From contig NZ_AP024861.1 of assembly GCF_024346755.1 (NCBI RefSeq), positions 2,542,001 through 2,606,000 on the forward strand: 64,000 nucleotides of DNA, given 5' to 3'. The notes beneath the pieces were generated by a model, which saw only the letters and a list, made by a program, of their open reading frames with translations, was not told where the DNA came from and did not search any database. A program made the translations under genes and the position numbers. Shown piece by piece: positions 16,393 through 23,991 of this stretch. This DNA comes from Vibrio aerogenes (GTDB lineage Bacteria; Pseudomonadota; Gammaproteobacteria; Enterobacterales; Vibrionaceae). The first letter of the stretch is position 1. Every line of letters starts with the position of its first letter.

Positions 16393-16887
16393 AATTTACA
16401 CTCATATCCTTTTATTATGCAATCACAATCTCATGTGTATTGAAACATATCAGGACGTTAACGGAGACACAAGAAACAGGTTACTAATGTATAAATACTT
16501 TACAGCGCGTAACGATACGTAACACTCATTCTGTGTGAGCTATCTATGGTGATTTCTGGGGGGTGAGTAAGAGATCTTGCTCTCATTGCATCCGGGTAGC
16601 CTGACGATTCAGGTTACCCGGTTCTGTACTTAACGTTTAGGCGCAGGAAAATGATAAATCAGGCCGACAAACCGACTTTCACCTGCAACCTGAGCGCTCC
16701 GGATATTTCATGTGTGTTCAATCACATATAGATACATTCGCAACATTTTCTTTACACAACAAACTACACTAAAACATATATGCAGCACGTTTATGCCAAT
16801 AAGAAAGATATTCGTATCCGGAGAACCTTCGGGTTCAGTCTTTACCGGGGTAATCAATGAACAAAGTCAGCAGGAAAGGTAAACGAT
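16393..16887. promoter_or_regulatory. Intergenic region: island boundary, CRP-like site and leader hairpin
   Basis: This stretch holds the presumed promoter of the island operon (leftward; XRE autoregulation is likely), the second 57-bp repeat (16568-16624) and the upstream region of the muramidase gene. TGTGTGTTCAATCACA (16711-16726) matches 9 of 10 key bases of the CRP consensus TGTGA-N6-TCACA. In the presumed leader, GAACC-TTCG-GGTTC (16823-16836) forms a hairpin with a stable UUCG tetraloop about 50 bases before the start codon. No gene is supported. Confidence 0.45.
16568..16624 (+). repeat. 57-bp direct repeat, copy 2 (att-like)
   Basis: It matches 12315-12371 with two substitutions and includes the same 13-bp hairpin. 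There is no gene ending here, so this copy is an orphan terminator and marks the right edge of the island. Confidence 0.9.
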
Positions 16888-17433
16888 ATGATTGATTTCA
16901 ACTTTATCGAACAATGTGAAGGCTTACATTGTCAGGGCTATATACCAGAACATCACCATGAAGCAGGCGTCCATATTGCCTGTGGTCTGGATCTGAGTGT
17001 CTACAGAAAGCATGATTTACTCACCCACGGACTGCCGGAAATACTGGTTGCAAAGTTATCCCCCTATCTGGGACTGAAAAACCATGCTGCTGCTGAAGCG
17101 CTGCGAAATAAACCGCTGCACATCAGCGAGAAAGAGGCTCAGTTAATCAACCAGTTATTCCATCATCAGGTATCATCGCGGCTGAAAAGACAATGGCCGA
17201 AATCATACCGCACAGTGCCTTTTGAAAATCTTCCCGATGCATGTCAGACCGTTGTCGCTTCCGTTGCCCACCAGTACGGGAATCTGTCGACACGCACACC
17301 TCACTTCTGGCATCAGTGCACGACCGGTGACTGGCATGATGTTTATAATAATCTGATGCACTTTGGAGATCATTATCCGGAACGCAGACAGCGTGAAGCC
17401 CGTTTGCTGAGCCAATGCCTCGATAATCAGTGA
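16888..17433 (+). CDS. Pesticin/GH24-like muramidase
   Basis: This 181-residue protein resembles the catalytic domain of pesticin and phage-type lysozymes. The N-terminal FIEQCEG carries the expected catalytic Glu (E11, in EG), followed by GVHIACGLDLS, which matches the pesticin-type VTIGTGFDL motif. It would cleave the MurNAc-GlcNAc bond of peptidoglycan. There is no signal peptide, so export would need lysis, a secretion system or a holin; no immunity protein is evident beside it. A CRP-like site and a leader hairpin lie upstream. It could be a phage remnant, a bacteriocin or a T6SS-type effector; I cannot decide between these. Confidence 0.6.
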   Translation: MIDFNFIEQCEGLHCQGYIPEHHHEAGVHIACGLDLSVYRKHDLLTHGLPEILVAKLSPYLGLKNHAAAEALRNKPLHISEKEAQLINQLFHHQVSSRLKRQWPKSYRTVPFENLPDACQTVVASVAHQYGNLSTRTPHFWHQCTTGDWHDVYNNLMHFGDHYPERRQREARLLSQCLDNQ

Positions 17434-17685
17434 TCTGTTGATCCTGAATCCACAGCGGGAAGACAGCTATCATGACGGCATCTTCCCGCTCTCACCTGCT
17501 GTGCCACAGCCTTTACTCACCGCATAAATCACTGAGTTACCGGTCATAAAAATGCATTGTCATTGAATTCATATGCATATAAACTGATTTTTCGGACCAT
17601 GACCGCCAGAGCCGGTTGAACGATATACACAAGTGAACTCAAAATACGCTCTAACCTGACTCACCGGTAACGGAGGGAAAATCAC

Positions 17686-18405
17686 ATGAAGCACCGGGAT
17701 AAAAATATCGCATTCGTCCAGCGCTTTATGCACCATGTCTGGCAGGATAAAAGATACCACGAAGTCGGAGAGTTCCTGAGCCCGCAACTGATTGTTGAGT
17801 CGCCACTGAGAACCTGTGTTGGCTCGCAAAATCTCTCCAATGCCTTTTCTGTCTGGTTACAGGCTTTTCCTGATTTGCAATACCATGAGCAAGATGTCAG
17901 CTTATACGGCGACTGGGTCAAGATTAACTGGATGTGTGACGGAGACCATCTCGGAGAGTTTTTCGGCCTGTCGGCCACCGGTAAAAAAATCACTTATTGC
18001 GGTTCAACGATGGTGCTGATGTCAGATGGGATCATCCATTCATACCGTGCCGATGTATCTCTTCCGGATGTGCTTGAGCGCATCTCAGGTGTACCGCAAA
18101 ACGGGCCATCTATGGCATCACAGCCCTCAGACGATATGTTTGCTCACTTCAACCGAATCACCGGCGCTCAGCTCAGCCGCAGACAAATCGAATGTCTGTC
18201 ACTGGTTTGCCTTGGTAACAACAACAAAACCATTGCCGCCATGCTGGGCATTCAATACAGTACCTTCAGAACACATATAGAAAGAGCCCTGCCGCTGCTT
18301 GGTCTTTCATCACCCAAACAGGTCTTTGACTGGGCTTTTTCCACACATGTTTTAGAGCTGTTAATTCATATTGGCTTGCGCCGGATCCGGCCGGTTCATC
18401 CCTGA
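17686..18405 (+). CDS. SnoaL-like ester-cyclase domain fused to a LuxR-type HTH
   Basis: This 239-residue protein has an N-terminal SnoaL/NTF2-like alpha+beta cone (residues ~5-130) with the family pattern NAFSVWLQAFPDLQYHEQD and DGDHLGEFFGLSATGKKI. The C-terminal domain (~165-235) is a LuxR/GerE HTH (LSRRQIECLSLVCLGNNNKTIAAMLGI...STFRTHIERALPLLG). SnoaL-like domains in such fusions probably sense a small hydrophobic ligand rather than catalyse. It is a transcription factor with unknown target; the adjacent convergent methyltransferase is one candidate. GGAGG lies just before the ATG. Confidence 0.75.
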   Translation: MKHRDKNIAFVQRFMHHVWQDKRYHEVGEFLSPQLIVESPLRTCVGSQNLSNAFSVWLQAFPDLQYHEQDVSLYGDWVKINWMCDGDHLGEFFGLSATGKKITYCGSTMVLMSDGIIHSYRADVSLPDVLERISGVPQNGPSMASQPSDDMFAHFNRITGAQLSRRQIECLSLVCLGNNNKTIAAMLGIQYSTFRTHIERALPLLGLSSPKQVFDWAFSTHVLELLIHIGLRRIRPVHP

Positions 18406-18448
18406 GCATTCACAGCAATACCAGAGGGCTTTGCGGGTTAAAGTTTGC

Positions 18449-19225
18449 TCACTCTGAACACACATCGGTCGCAGTACAGGACGCTGTGAAATAGATAATG
18501 TCATACGCCATGGTTATCGTCTCACTCTCCGTCTGATCAGTCAGCACCATATAACGCGCGAGCCAGTCGTCAATAAAAGAGGCCTGATAATGGGCACAAT
18601 GGGGTAACCAGCCAGCGATATAGTTTTTGAACTGTTCCCGGCTGGCAAAGGTGGCTTGCTTGGATTCCTGCCAAAGCATCGTCTGAGCAAAACCAGCCTG
18701 AATTAACCTCTCTTCAAATATATCACGGGTATAAAAATGATACGGGTTCGAAAATGTCGCTGAGCCGGTCTGATAGGCTGGCAGTGTTTCAACCCATGTT
18801 GCTGCATCCCACAAGTCATGGCACCTTGGATAAATCAGGCCAAAAAATATACCATCTGTCTTCAGTCTGTTTCTGGCCGCCGCAAGCGCGGTATCAATTC
18901 CTTTCACCCAGTGCAGGCAATTAAAACTGGTTATCACATCAAAACGGCCGCGGATCTCAGCCAGCCGCTCTGCGGCTAAATGCTGAAAGCGGCACTCCGG
19001 GAAATGTTGCCGGGCAAAAGCAATCATCTCCTCTGATACATCAATCCCATAAACTGCCGCGCCCTGTGCAGACATCGCGGCAGAAATTTTTCCGTCGCCA
19101 CACCCGACATCAAGCAGTTTTTTATATTTTAAATCCAGATTGAGTCTTTTGATAAGATAATCAGCTTCAGTCGTCTGAACTGATGAATTATTATTATAGT
19201 GACACGCATCACGAAAAATTGTCAT
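18449..19225 (-). CDS. Class I SAM-dependent methyltransferase
   Basis: This 258-residue protein starts at MTIFRDACHYNNN (ATG 19225) with AGAGGA upstream; a longer frame to 19354 has no ribosome site and a sequence unlike the family. Motif I LLDVGCGDGK binds SAM, followed by VYGIDVSEEMI and FDVITSFNCLHWV, typical of UbiE/BioC-like small-molecule methyltransferases. The substrate is unknown. It converges with the SnoaL-LuxR gene. An 8-bp tandem repeat lies in its upstream region. Confidence 0.8.
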   Translation of the reverse strand: MTIFRDACHYNNNSSVQTTEADYLIKRLNLDLKYKKLLDVGCGDGKISAAMSAQGAAVYGIDVSEEMIAFARQHFPECRFQHLAAERLAEIRGRFDVITSFNCLHWVKGIDTALAAARNRLKTDGIFFGLIYPRCHDLWDAATWVETLPAYQTGSATFSNPYHFYTRDIFEERLIQAGFAQTMLWQESKQATFASREQFKNYIAGWLPHCAHYQASFIDDWLARYMVLTDQTESETITMAYDIIYFTASCTATDVCSE

Positions 19226-19582
19226 TCGTTCCTCTTTTGTCCTCATTTTTTGCCGACACCTCTCAGGTGCAGCCATATTATGATGTCTGTATTGTATTTC
19301 ACTGTTGCATATTGTTGTCAACAGACCGGATAAAGCAAAAGAGAGAACAACCAATACGTTAAATTTTTATTTTAGCTAACGGCAGGTGTCATGGTTTTCC
19401 CCTCATGCAAGCATGACACCTTCCGCTAAGCTCAGGGCTGTGAACAAGTTCTGTACACGGATTTGATCAGAACCGGCCCTTTTTCTTTTATACCTTCATA
19501 CCTTCATACCTTCATACCTTCATACCTTCATGTTTTGACAACGCAGACAACGCAACTCATCAGTGAATGTCCCTGATTGGTT
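19226..19582. repeat. Intergenic region with five TACCTTCA repeats (19491-19530)
   Basis: Five perfect copies of the 8-mer TACCTTCA run from 19491 to 19530. This microsatellite lies between the 3' end of the histidine kinase and the start of the methyltransferase, both on the minus strand, so changes in copy number would alter spacing upstream of the methyltransferase gene but not a reading frame. The rest of the gap is unremarkable. Confidence 0.85.
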
Positions 19583-21010
19583 TTATTTTTCCCGGCCAAT
19601 TAAAACCGTAAATGTTGCTTTCAGGCCGTGAGGCTGGTTGGTTGTCAGGCGTAGTGTCCCACCATGTGCAACCGCCAGAGAACGGGTAATAGAAAGGCCT
19701 AATCCGACACTGGCACTTTCGGTATCCCGCGCCTGATTCAGACGGGTAAACGGCTTCATCATATCGTCAAACTTTGCGGCATCGATGCCCGGGCCGTTAT
19801 CCGCCACAGTAACAGACAGGTATTGATTTTCCCGGCGGACTTCCAGAGAAATATGACATCCCTGACCGCCGTATTGGATCGCGTTATTCACAAGGTTTTC
19901 GGTCATACGCCGGATACTCAGCGGCGGTACAGACCAAATACCCAAATCCCCCGGCTGATAATCAATGACAATCTGTTTTTCTGCATATTCATCGACAATT
20001 GTTTGCATCAGCGTATCAACCGCCGTCGGGCAACGTGGTTCAGGTTCAACATCATCGCGGGAAAAACGCATCGTCGCCTGAAGCATATTTTCCATCACAG
20101 TCAGTGTGCGCAGCATCTGTTGTTTATCTTCACCCTCTTCAATAAATTCCAGCCGGAGCCGCAAGCTGGTCAGCGGGGTCCGTAAGTCATGGGAAATTGC
20201 GGCCAGCAATTTGGTGCGATCATCAATATACCCGGTCAGCCGGACCTGCATCTCATTAAACGCCTGAATGGTCGGATATAAATCCTGCGGACAATCCGTG
20301 CTGATCTGTGTTACCGATTTATGTGTGGCAAAATCTTCAGCGGCTTTTTCAAGTGCCCTGACCGGCCTGAGTGCATTGCGGATAATCAGCAAACAAATCA
20401 GAATGGTCCCTGCCACCACCAGCGACAAGGAGATCAGCACACCCGCCGACCAGTGCGTTATCTCCGGGTTGACGCCGGATGAAAAATTGAGCCAGCCACC
20501 ATCGGGCAACCGGACCGACCCAGCCATGGTCGCCACAAATCTCAATCTGCGGTTACGGTACTCTTTGTTACTGAACTCTTTGCTGCGGCCATTCCCGGCC
20601 ATCATACCGTGATGCATCTCAGGCAGCGGCTGCTCCTGTTGCATCCGGGGTGTCAGAGTTAAATAGGCTTCGCTGATCCCGGCCGCTGCAATCCGGTTAA
20701 GTAACAGGGTTGATTCGCTGCTGACCGGCCGGGTTTCCTCAATCTGCGGCGTCGCAGAAACAGACAGGTGAAGGTCTGAACTATTACTGGCCTGAATCAT
20801 CGCCAAATGCAACGATGGTGGCGTTTGAGCAAGAATACTGACGACAGAAATGACCCGCTGCACCGCACCAGACACGGATAAACGGTTCAGCCGCTCCGCC
20901 TTTTCTGCGGATAACAAGTAAAAAGAGAGTAAAAAACTGATGCAAAACCCAGCCAGAACCACCACAGCAATCTGATGAATTAACTTTTGATGGCGAAACC
21001 AGCGAATCAT
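19583..21010 (-). CDS. Sensor histidine kinase (OmpR-partner type)
   Basis: This 475-residue inner-membrane kinase has TM1 at ~12-32, a periplasmic loop at ~35-188, TM2 at ~189-211 and a HAMP region at ~212-260. HisKA follows with the phospho-acceptor His274 in AAISHDLRTPL, then an HATPase domain with N and G boxes (NLVNNAIQYGG, VADNGPGID, GLGLSITRSLA). The periplasmic loop contains EMHHGMMAGNG (131-141), a Met/His cluster that could bind a metal such as copper. It overlaps the response-regulator gene by four bases. Confidence 0.9.
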   Translation of the reverse strand: MIRWFRHQKLIHQIAVVVLAGFCISFLLSFYLLSAEKAERLNRLSVSGAVQRVISVVSILAQTPPSLHLAMIQASNSSDLHLSVSATPQIEETRPVSSESTLLLNRIAAAGISEAYLTLTPRMQQEQPLPEMHHGMMAGNGRSKEFSNKEYRNRRLRFVATMAGSVRLPDGGWLNFSSGVNPEITHWSAGVLISLSLVVAGTILICLLIIRNALRPVRALEKAAEDFATHKSVTQISTDCPQDLYPTIQAFNEMQVRLTGYIDDRTKLLAAISHDLRTPLTSLRLRLEFIEEGEDKQQMLRTLTVMENMLQATMRFSRDDVEPEPRCPTAVDTLMQTIVDEYAEKQIVIDYQPGDLGIWSVPPLSIRRMTENLVNNAIQYGGQGCHISLEVRRENQYLSVTVADNGPGIDAAKFDDMMKPFTRLNQARDTESASVGLGLSITRSLAVAHGGTLRLTTNQPHGLKATFTVLIGREK

Positions 21011-21729
21011 GTCGATACCTCACAACTGAACTGATAACCGCCACCCCAGATTGTTTTAATCAGGCGGGGAGATTTCGGGTCGGATTCAATCTTTTTCCGC
21101 AACCGGCTGATGAGTGTGTCGACTGCCCGGTCATACACATCCGCGCCCCGCCCTTGCACCAACCGGAGCAAGTCTTCTCTGGACAACACCACACCGGGAT
21201 GAGACAAAAATGCAACCAGTAACTCAAACTCTGTCGAGGTCAGCGCAATTAAGGTTCCCTGTGGATCTTTCAGTTCGCGGGAAGCCGAATCAAGCGTCCA
21301 GCCATCAAACTGATACACAAAGTGCTGCCCGGCAAGCTGATCATGCACCTGAGGGATGGTGAAATGTCGTCTCAGGACAGCCCGGATTCGTGCCAGCAGT
21401 TCTCTGGGATTAAATGGCTTGGGCATATAATCATCGGCTCCGACTTCAAGCCCGACGATTTTATCGATCTCTTCTCCCAGAGCGGTCAGCATAATCACCG
21501 GAATATCCGATTTGGCGCGGATTTCCCGGCAAAGCGTCACGCCGTCTTTTCCCGGCAGCATCAGATCTAAAATCAGTAAATCAAAGTGACTGTGATTCAT
21601 CTGCTGTACCATCTCTTCCCCATCGGCAGCCACGGCAACCACCATACCATGCTGCATGAGAAAACGTTTCAGCAGCTCTCTGATATCACGGTGATCATCC
21701 ACCACAAGGATTCTGTAAGATTTATCCAT
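21007..21729 (-). CDS. OmpR-family response regulator
   Basis: The preferred start MDKSYRILVVDDHRD (ATG 21729) has GGAA upstream; an alternative in-frame ATG at 21768 has no ribosome site. The 240-residue product has a receiver domain with acidic residues D11/D12 and phospho-acceptor D55 (LLILDLMLPGKDG), and a C-terminal winged helix (TSTEFELLVAFLSHPGVVLSREDLL). It is co-transcribed with the histidine kinase and divergent from the Met/His/Gln-rich secreted protein. A TGACAAA-G-TTTGTCA palindrome between them is a candidate binding site. Confidence 0.92.
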   Translation of the reverse strand: MDKSYRILVVDDHRDIRELLKRFLMQHGMVVAVAADGEEMVQQMNHSHFDLLILDLMLPGKDGVTLCREIRAKSDIPVIMLTALGEEIDKIVGLEVGADDYMPKPFNPRELLARIRAVLRRHFTIPQVHDQLAGQHFVYQFDGWTLDSASRELKDPQGTLIALTSTEFELLVAFLSHPGVVLSREDLLRLVQGRGADVYDRAVDTLISRLRKKIESDPKSPRLIKTIWGGGYQFSCEVST

Positions 21730-21793
21730 CGGCTTTTCCGTTTTGTATGAAGTCTTTACATCATTCACTATATACCGCCGATCACGGAATGTG

Positions 21794-21825
21794 TGACAAA
21801 GTTTGTCAATCCCGGCGGTTTGTCA
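21794..21825. promoter_or_regulatory. Palindrome plus direct repeat between regulator and secreted-protein gene
   Basis: TGACAAAGTTTGTCA (21794-21808) is a perfect 7-1-7 palindrome, and a further TTTGTCA half-site lies at 21819-21825. The position, between divergent genes of a two-component system and its probable target, suits a response-regulator operator. Confidence 0.5.
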
Positions 21826-21919
21826 TTCATTGTCAGAAACAAAAGGGTTTGCGACACACATTCATGTCCGTTTGCTGATGTAATTAAGATGAATCACAAA
21901 TCATGCGAAGGAGCACATT

Positions 21920-22375
21920 ATGAACACATTCACAAAAACCTTATTGATCATCATGGGTGTTTCACTGTCGGCCGGCGTTCTGGCTCACTATAATGGTCAG
22001 GGAAATAATGGTCAGGGACAGCAGCAGGGAAAAGGGCATTATGGCTGGATGTCACAACAAAACATGCAGGGACAAAACATGCAGCAGCGAATGAATCAAA
22101 TGCAGCGCAACAGTCAGGGACAACAACAGGCTGCGGGTCATGCTCAAGGCCGTGGTCAGTGGATGCATATGAATCATGCCCGCCGCCATGCAAACGGCAA
22201 CCCGGATTGCCCCTATTTCCGCAATCAGACGAATCAGAAAAACCAGCCCGGACTACAAAATAATTCAGGTAAAAACCAGCAGGGACAACCAATGAAAAAC
22301 GGGGCTTTGCGCCGGGGGAACGGCAATCAGTCCGGACAAAACAGCCCTGTAATCCCTAATAACAGTAAACAGTAA
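21920..22375 (+). CDS. Met/His/Gln/Asn-rich small secreted protein
   Basis: This 151-residue protein has a signal peptide (MNTFTKTLLIIMGVSLSAGVLA). The mature chain is low-complexity, with repeated GQ/NGQGQQQG, a methionine-rich stretch (MQGQNMQQRMNQMQ) and a His-rich stretch (HMNHARRHANG). Met- and His-rich periplasmic proteins often bind Cu(I)/Cu(II). The adjoining sensor kinase has an HHGMM loop, so a metal-response unit is plausible but unproven. AAGGAG precedes the ATG. A single Cys (PDCPYF) is present. I know no named family for it. Confidence 0.7.
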   Translation: MNTFTKTLLIIMGVSLSAGVLAHYNGQGNNGQGQQQGKGHYGWMSQQNMQGQNMQQRMNQMQRNSQGQQQAAGHAQGRGQWMHMNHARRHANGNPDCPYFRNQTNQKNQPGLQNNSGKNQQGQPMKNGALRRGNGNQSGQNSPVIPNNSKQ

Positions 22376-22398
22376 CCAATAGCCAGAACTAAATCCCT

Positions 22399-22449
22399 GT
22401 TCCTGATTGCAGGTGACTCAGGCAAATATCGGACACAGATACGTATGAA
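22399..22449 (+). repeat. 51-bp dispersed intergenic repeat, copy A
   Basis: This segment matches 59878-59928 in the same orientation at 43 of 51 bases, without gaps. Both copies are intergenic and run toward a gene 3' end. They may be remnants of an element or a conserved small RNA or regulatory motif. Confidence 0.6.
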
Positions 22450-22472
22450 AAGCCGCACGATTGCTGCGGCTT
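22450..22472. terminator. Hairpin between convergent genes
   Basis: AAGCCGCA (22450-22457) pairs with TGCGGCTT (22465-22472). It sits between the secreted protein and the outer-membrane protein, which converge, and could serve both. Confidence 0.65.
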
Positions 22473-22486
22473 CATCAGGTATTTAG

Positions 22487-23104
22487 TTAATGCCCCGGCG
22501 ACGGGAAATGATAAATCAGATTCAGGTGAAAAGTACCGACGGTATCTTTACCATGATAAGTTGTTCCGGAAACCACCTGAGAAAAGTTGTGATCATAAAT
22601 CCGCATCCACTCAACTTCCAGTTCTACCGGATTGCCGTTATTGACCGCAAAACCAATTCCGTAAATAAAATCATTCTCCGTGTTGGCAAGTCCGCCAACC
22701 GAAAACTTTGTCCGGCCGGCTCCGGCAATGATATAAGGCCTGAACGATTCATCCAGTGGAATAATCCCTTTTGCTAACAGCGCGTAATGCCGGTCAACAG
22801 AGACTGAAATACCAGCCAGCGCATCGTCTTCAGCATTACCATATCCACGCGCTTCAACCGCAAAATTCTCATGGAACTGATATCCGAGATGCACGCCAAT
22901 CAGAATATTGTCAAAACTCGCTTCTCCGACCCCGGATACTTTTTCTTTCATATCTGCCAGTGCAAATCCCATCCCCATGTACATGTGCCGCTGATAACCA
23001 TCAGAAAACGAGTTATCCTGCTGCTCTTCTGCGGCCAGCACAGTGCCTGCCATCAGGAAGAGCAATAAACCGGTGATTAACCGCCGGCAGTGATATCCCT
23101 TCAT
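22487..23104 (-). CDS. Outer-membrane beta-barrel protein (OmpA/OmpX-like small porin fold)
   Basis: The start MKGYHCRRLITG (ATG 23104) has GAGAGG upstream and begins a signal peptide ending AGTVLA; the frame upstream to 23158 is not needed. The mature ~170 residues show alternating hydrophobic strands (YMGMGFALADM, NILIGVHLGYQF, VEARGYGN, YALLAKGIIPL, YIIAGAGRTKF, FIYGIGFAVNN, VELEVEWMRIY, FHLNLIYHF) and end in a strand typical of 8-stranded barrels. It resembles Vibrio OMP_b-brl proteins. Function is unknown. Confidence 0.75.
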   Translation of the reverse strand: MKGYHCRRLITGLLLFLMAGTVLAAEEQQDNSFSDGYQRHMYMGMGFALADMKEKVSGVGEASFDNILIGVHLGYQFHENFAVEARGYGNAEDDALAGISVSVDRHYALLAKGIIPLDESFRPYIIAGAGRTKFSVGGLANTENDFIYGIGFAVNNGNPVELEVEWMRIYDHNFSQVVSGTTYHGKDTVGTFHLNLIYHFPSPGH

Positions 23105-23228
23105 TGAAACCTCTCTGTTTATACCCATATGCATCAAGATACATTTAAGTATAGGCAAATATCACCCGGTCACCGGATAAAGATCCGAAGCACACCAATC
23201 AGGCACAGTTCAATGAAGAAGACAGCCA

Positions 23229-23648
23229 TTATTCCGGCTTAATCATCACATTCAGGTTGGTAAAATGCTGATAGGTTTGTTTATCCAGACGCAACAAATC
23301 CGCCATCGGAAAACTTTGTCTGACCGCGCGAATCGCTGCCTGATCAAACTGCTTTTCCCCGCTGCTTTGTACCAGCCGGACAGCAATCACTTCTGCTTTA
23401 TCATTCAGCTGAAAGTTCACCTTGGCTAACAGCTTTTTATCATAGGGCCCTTGTGTGACATGATCGGCAATCCGGGCCCGAATCTTCAGGGCACAGGTAT
23501 AGAGCGTATGGCAGGTGTCAGCCGGCGCAGAGACCGTCGGCATCGGCACCGAAGAGGCGAGTTCGCCCCCCGGCTGACGCGGTTTCACCGGCACCATACA
23601 GCCGCTGAGAAAAAACAGAGACATCAAAACAATCAGCACATATTTCAT
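23229..23648 (-). CDS. TolA C-terminal-domain lipoprotein
   Basis: This 139-residue protein has a lipoprotein signal with lipobox LSGC (Cys17). The remainder, after a short Pro-rich linker, resembles the C-terminal domain of TolA (PF06519), with the pattern CHTLYTCALKIRARIADHV...VNFQLNDKAEVIAVRLVQSSGEKQFDQAAIRAVRQSFPM. TolA-C domains bind Pal/TolB and colicins or phage proteins; small lipoprotein versions occur in vibrios. It is monocistronic. Confidence 0.7.
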   Translation of the reverse strand: MKYVLIVLMSLFFLSGCMVPVKPRQPGGELASSVPMPTVSAPADTCHTLYTCALKIRARIADHVTQGPYDKKLLAKVNFQLNDKAEVIAVRLVQSSGEKQFDQAAIRAVRQSFPMADLLRLDKQTYQHFTNLNVMIKPE

Positions 23649-23979
23649 AGCATGGATTTTTCCTGTAAACCCTTTTCTGTGGCGCTTTTTCTGCTGACTT
23701 TTTTCTGTAAAGGAAGAATAAAGAAAACGAACAACAGCAGCACCCGATAAAATACAAATTTCCCTTGTTTATCTCAAGCACTGATCTGAAAAAGGCAGGT
23801 TTCCCCGCCTCAGACAAATCACGCTCAATCCTCTGTCTTTTTCTGAGATCCGTCAGACAAGCGGGCACTGATTGATATTGATTTTTTGCAATCTGTTATT
23901 TTCCGGCCTGACTTTTCCCTGATACCAATCTGGAAAATAAACTGATCATCCGGATGTGTCTGGTGGAGCAAGCATACAA
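23649..23979. other. Gene-free region upstream of the TolA-like lipoprotein
   Basis: There is no gene that I can support here. It probably contains the lipoprotein promoter; its right end is the left flank of the IS insertion. Confidence 0.5.
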
Positions 23980-23991
23980 GGGCATGGATGC

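Larger units (their letters stand above)
12315..16624. mobile_element. Putative genomic island at the 3' end of nth (no integrase)
   Basis: The segment between the two 57-bp repeats is about 4.25 kb (repeat-to-repeat period 4253). It is much more AT-rich than nth/rsx on one side and the genes after 16.9 kb on the other. It contains a single four-gene operon on the minus strand and no recombinase, so movement would need an integrase in trans or homologous recombination between the repeats. It can be read as an integrated cargo module in a gene-end hotspot. Confidence 0.7.

Noticed and set aside
12315..16624. CRISPR-like reading of the repeated terminator sequence
   Set aside because: Only two copies 4.2 kb apart, with genes rather than spacers between them.
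19226..19354. Extended start of the methyltransferase giving a hydrophobic N-terminus
   Set aside because: No ribosome site; AGAGGA lies at the start at 19225, and relatives begin there.
19491..19530. CRISPR or origin iterons
   Set aside because: Eight-base units in direct contact without spacers; a simple microsatellite.
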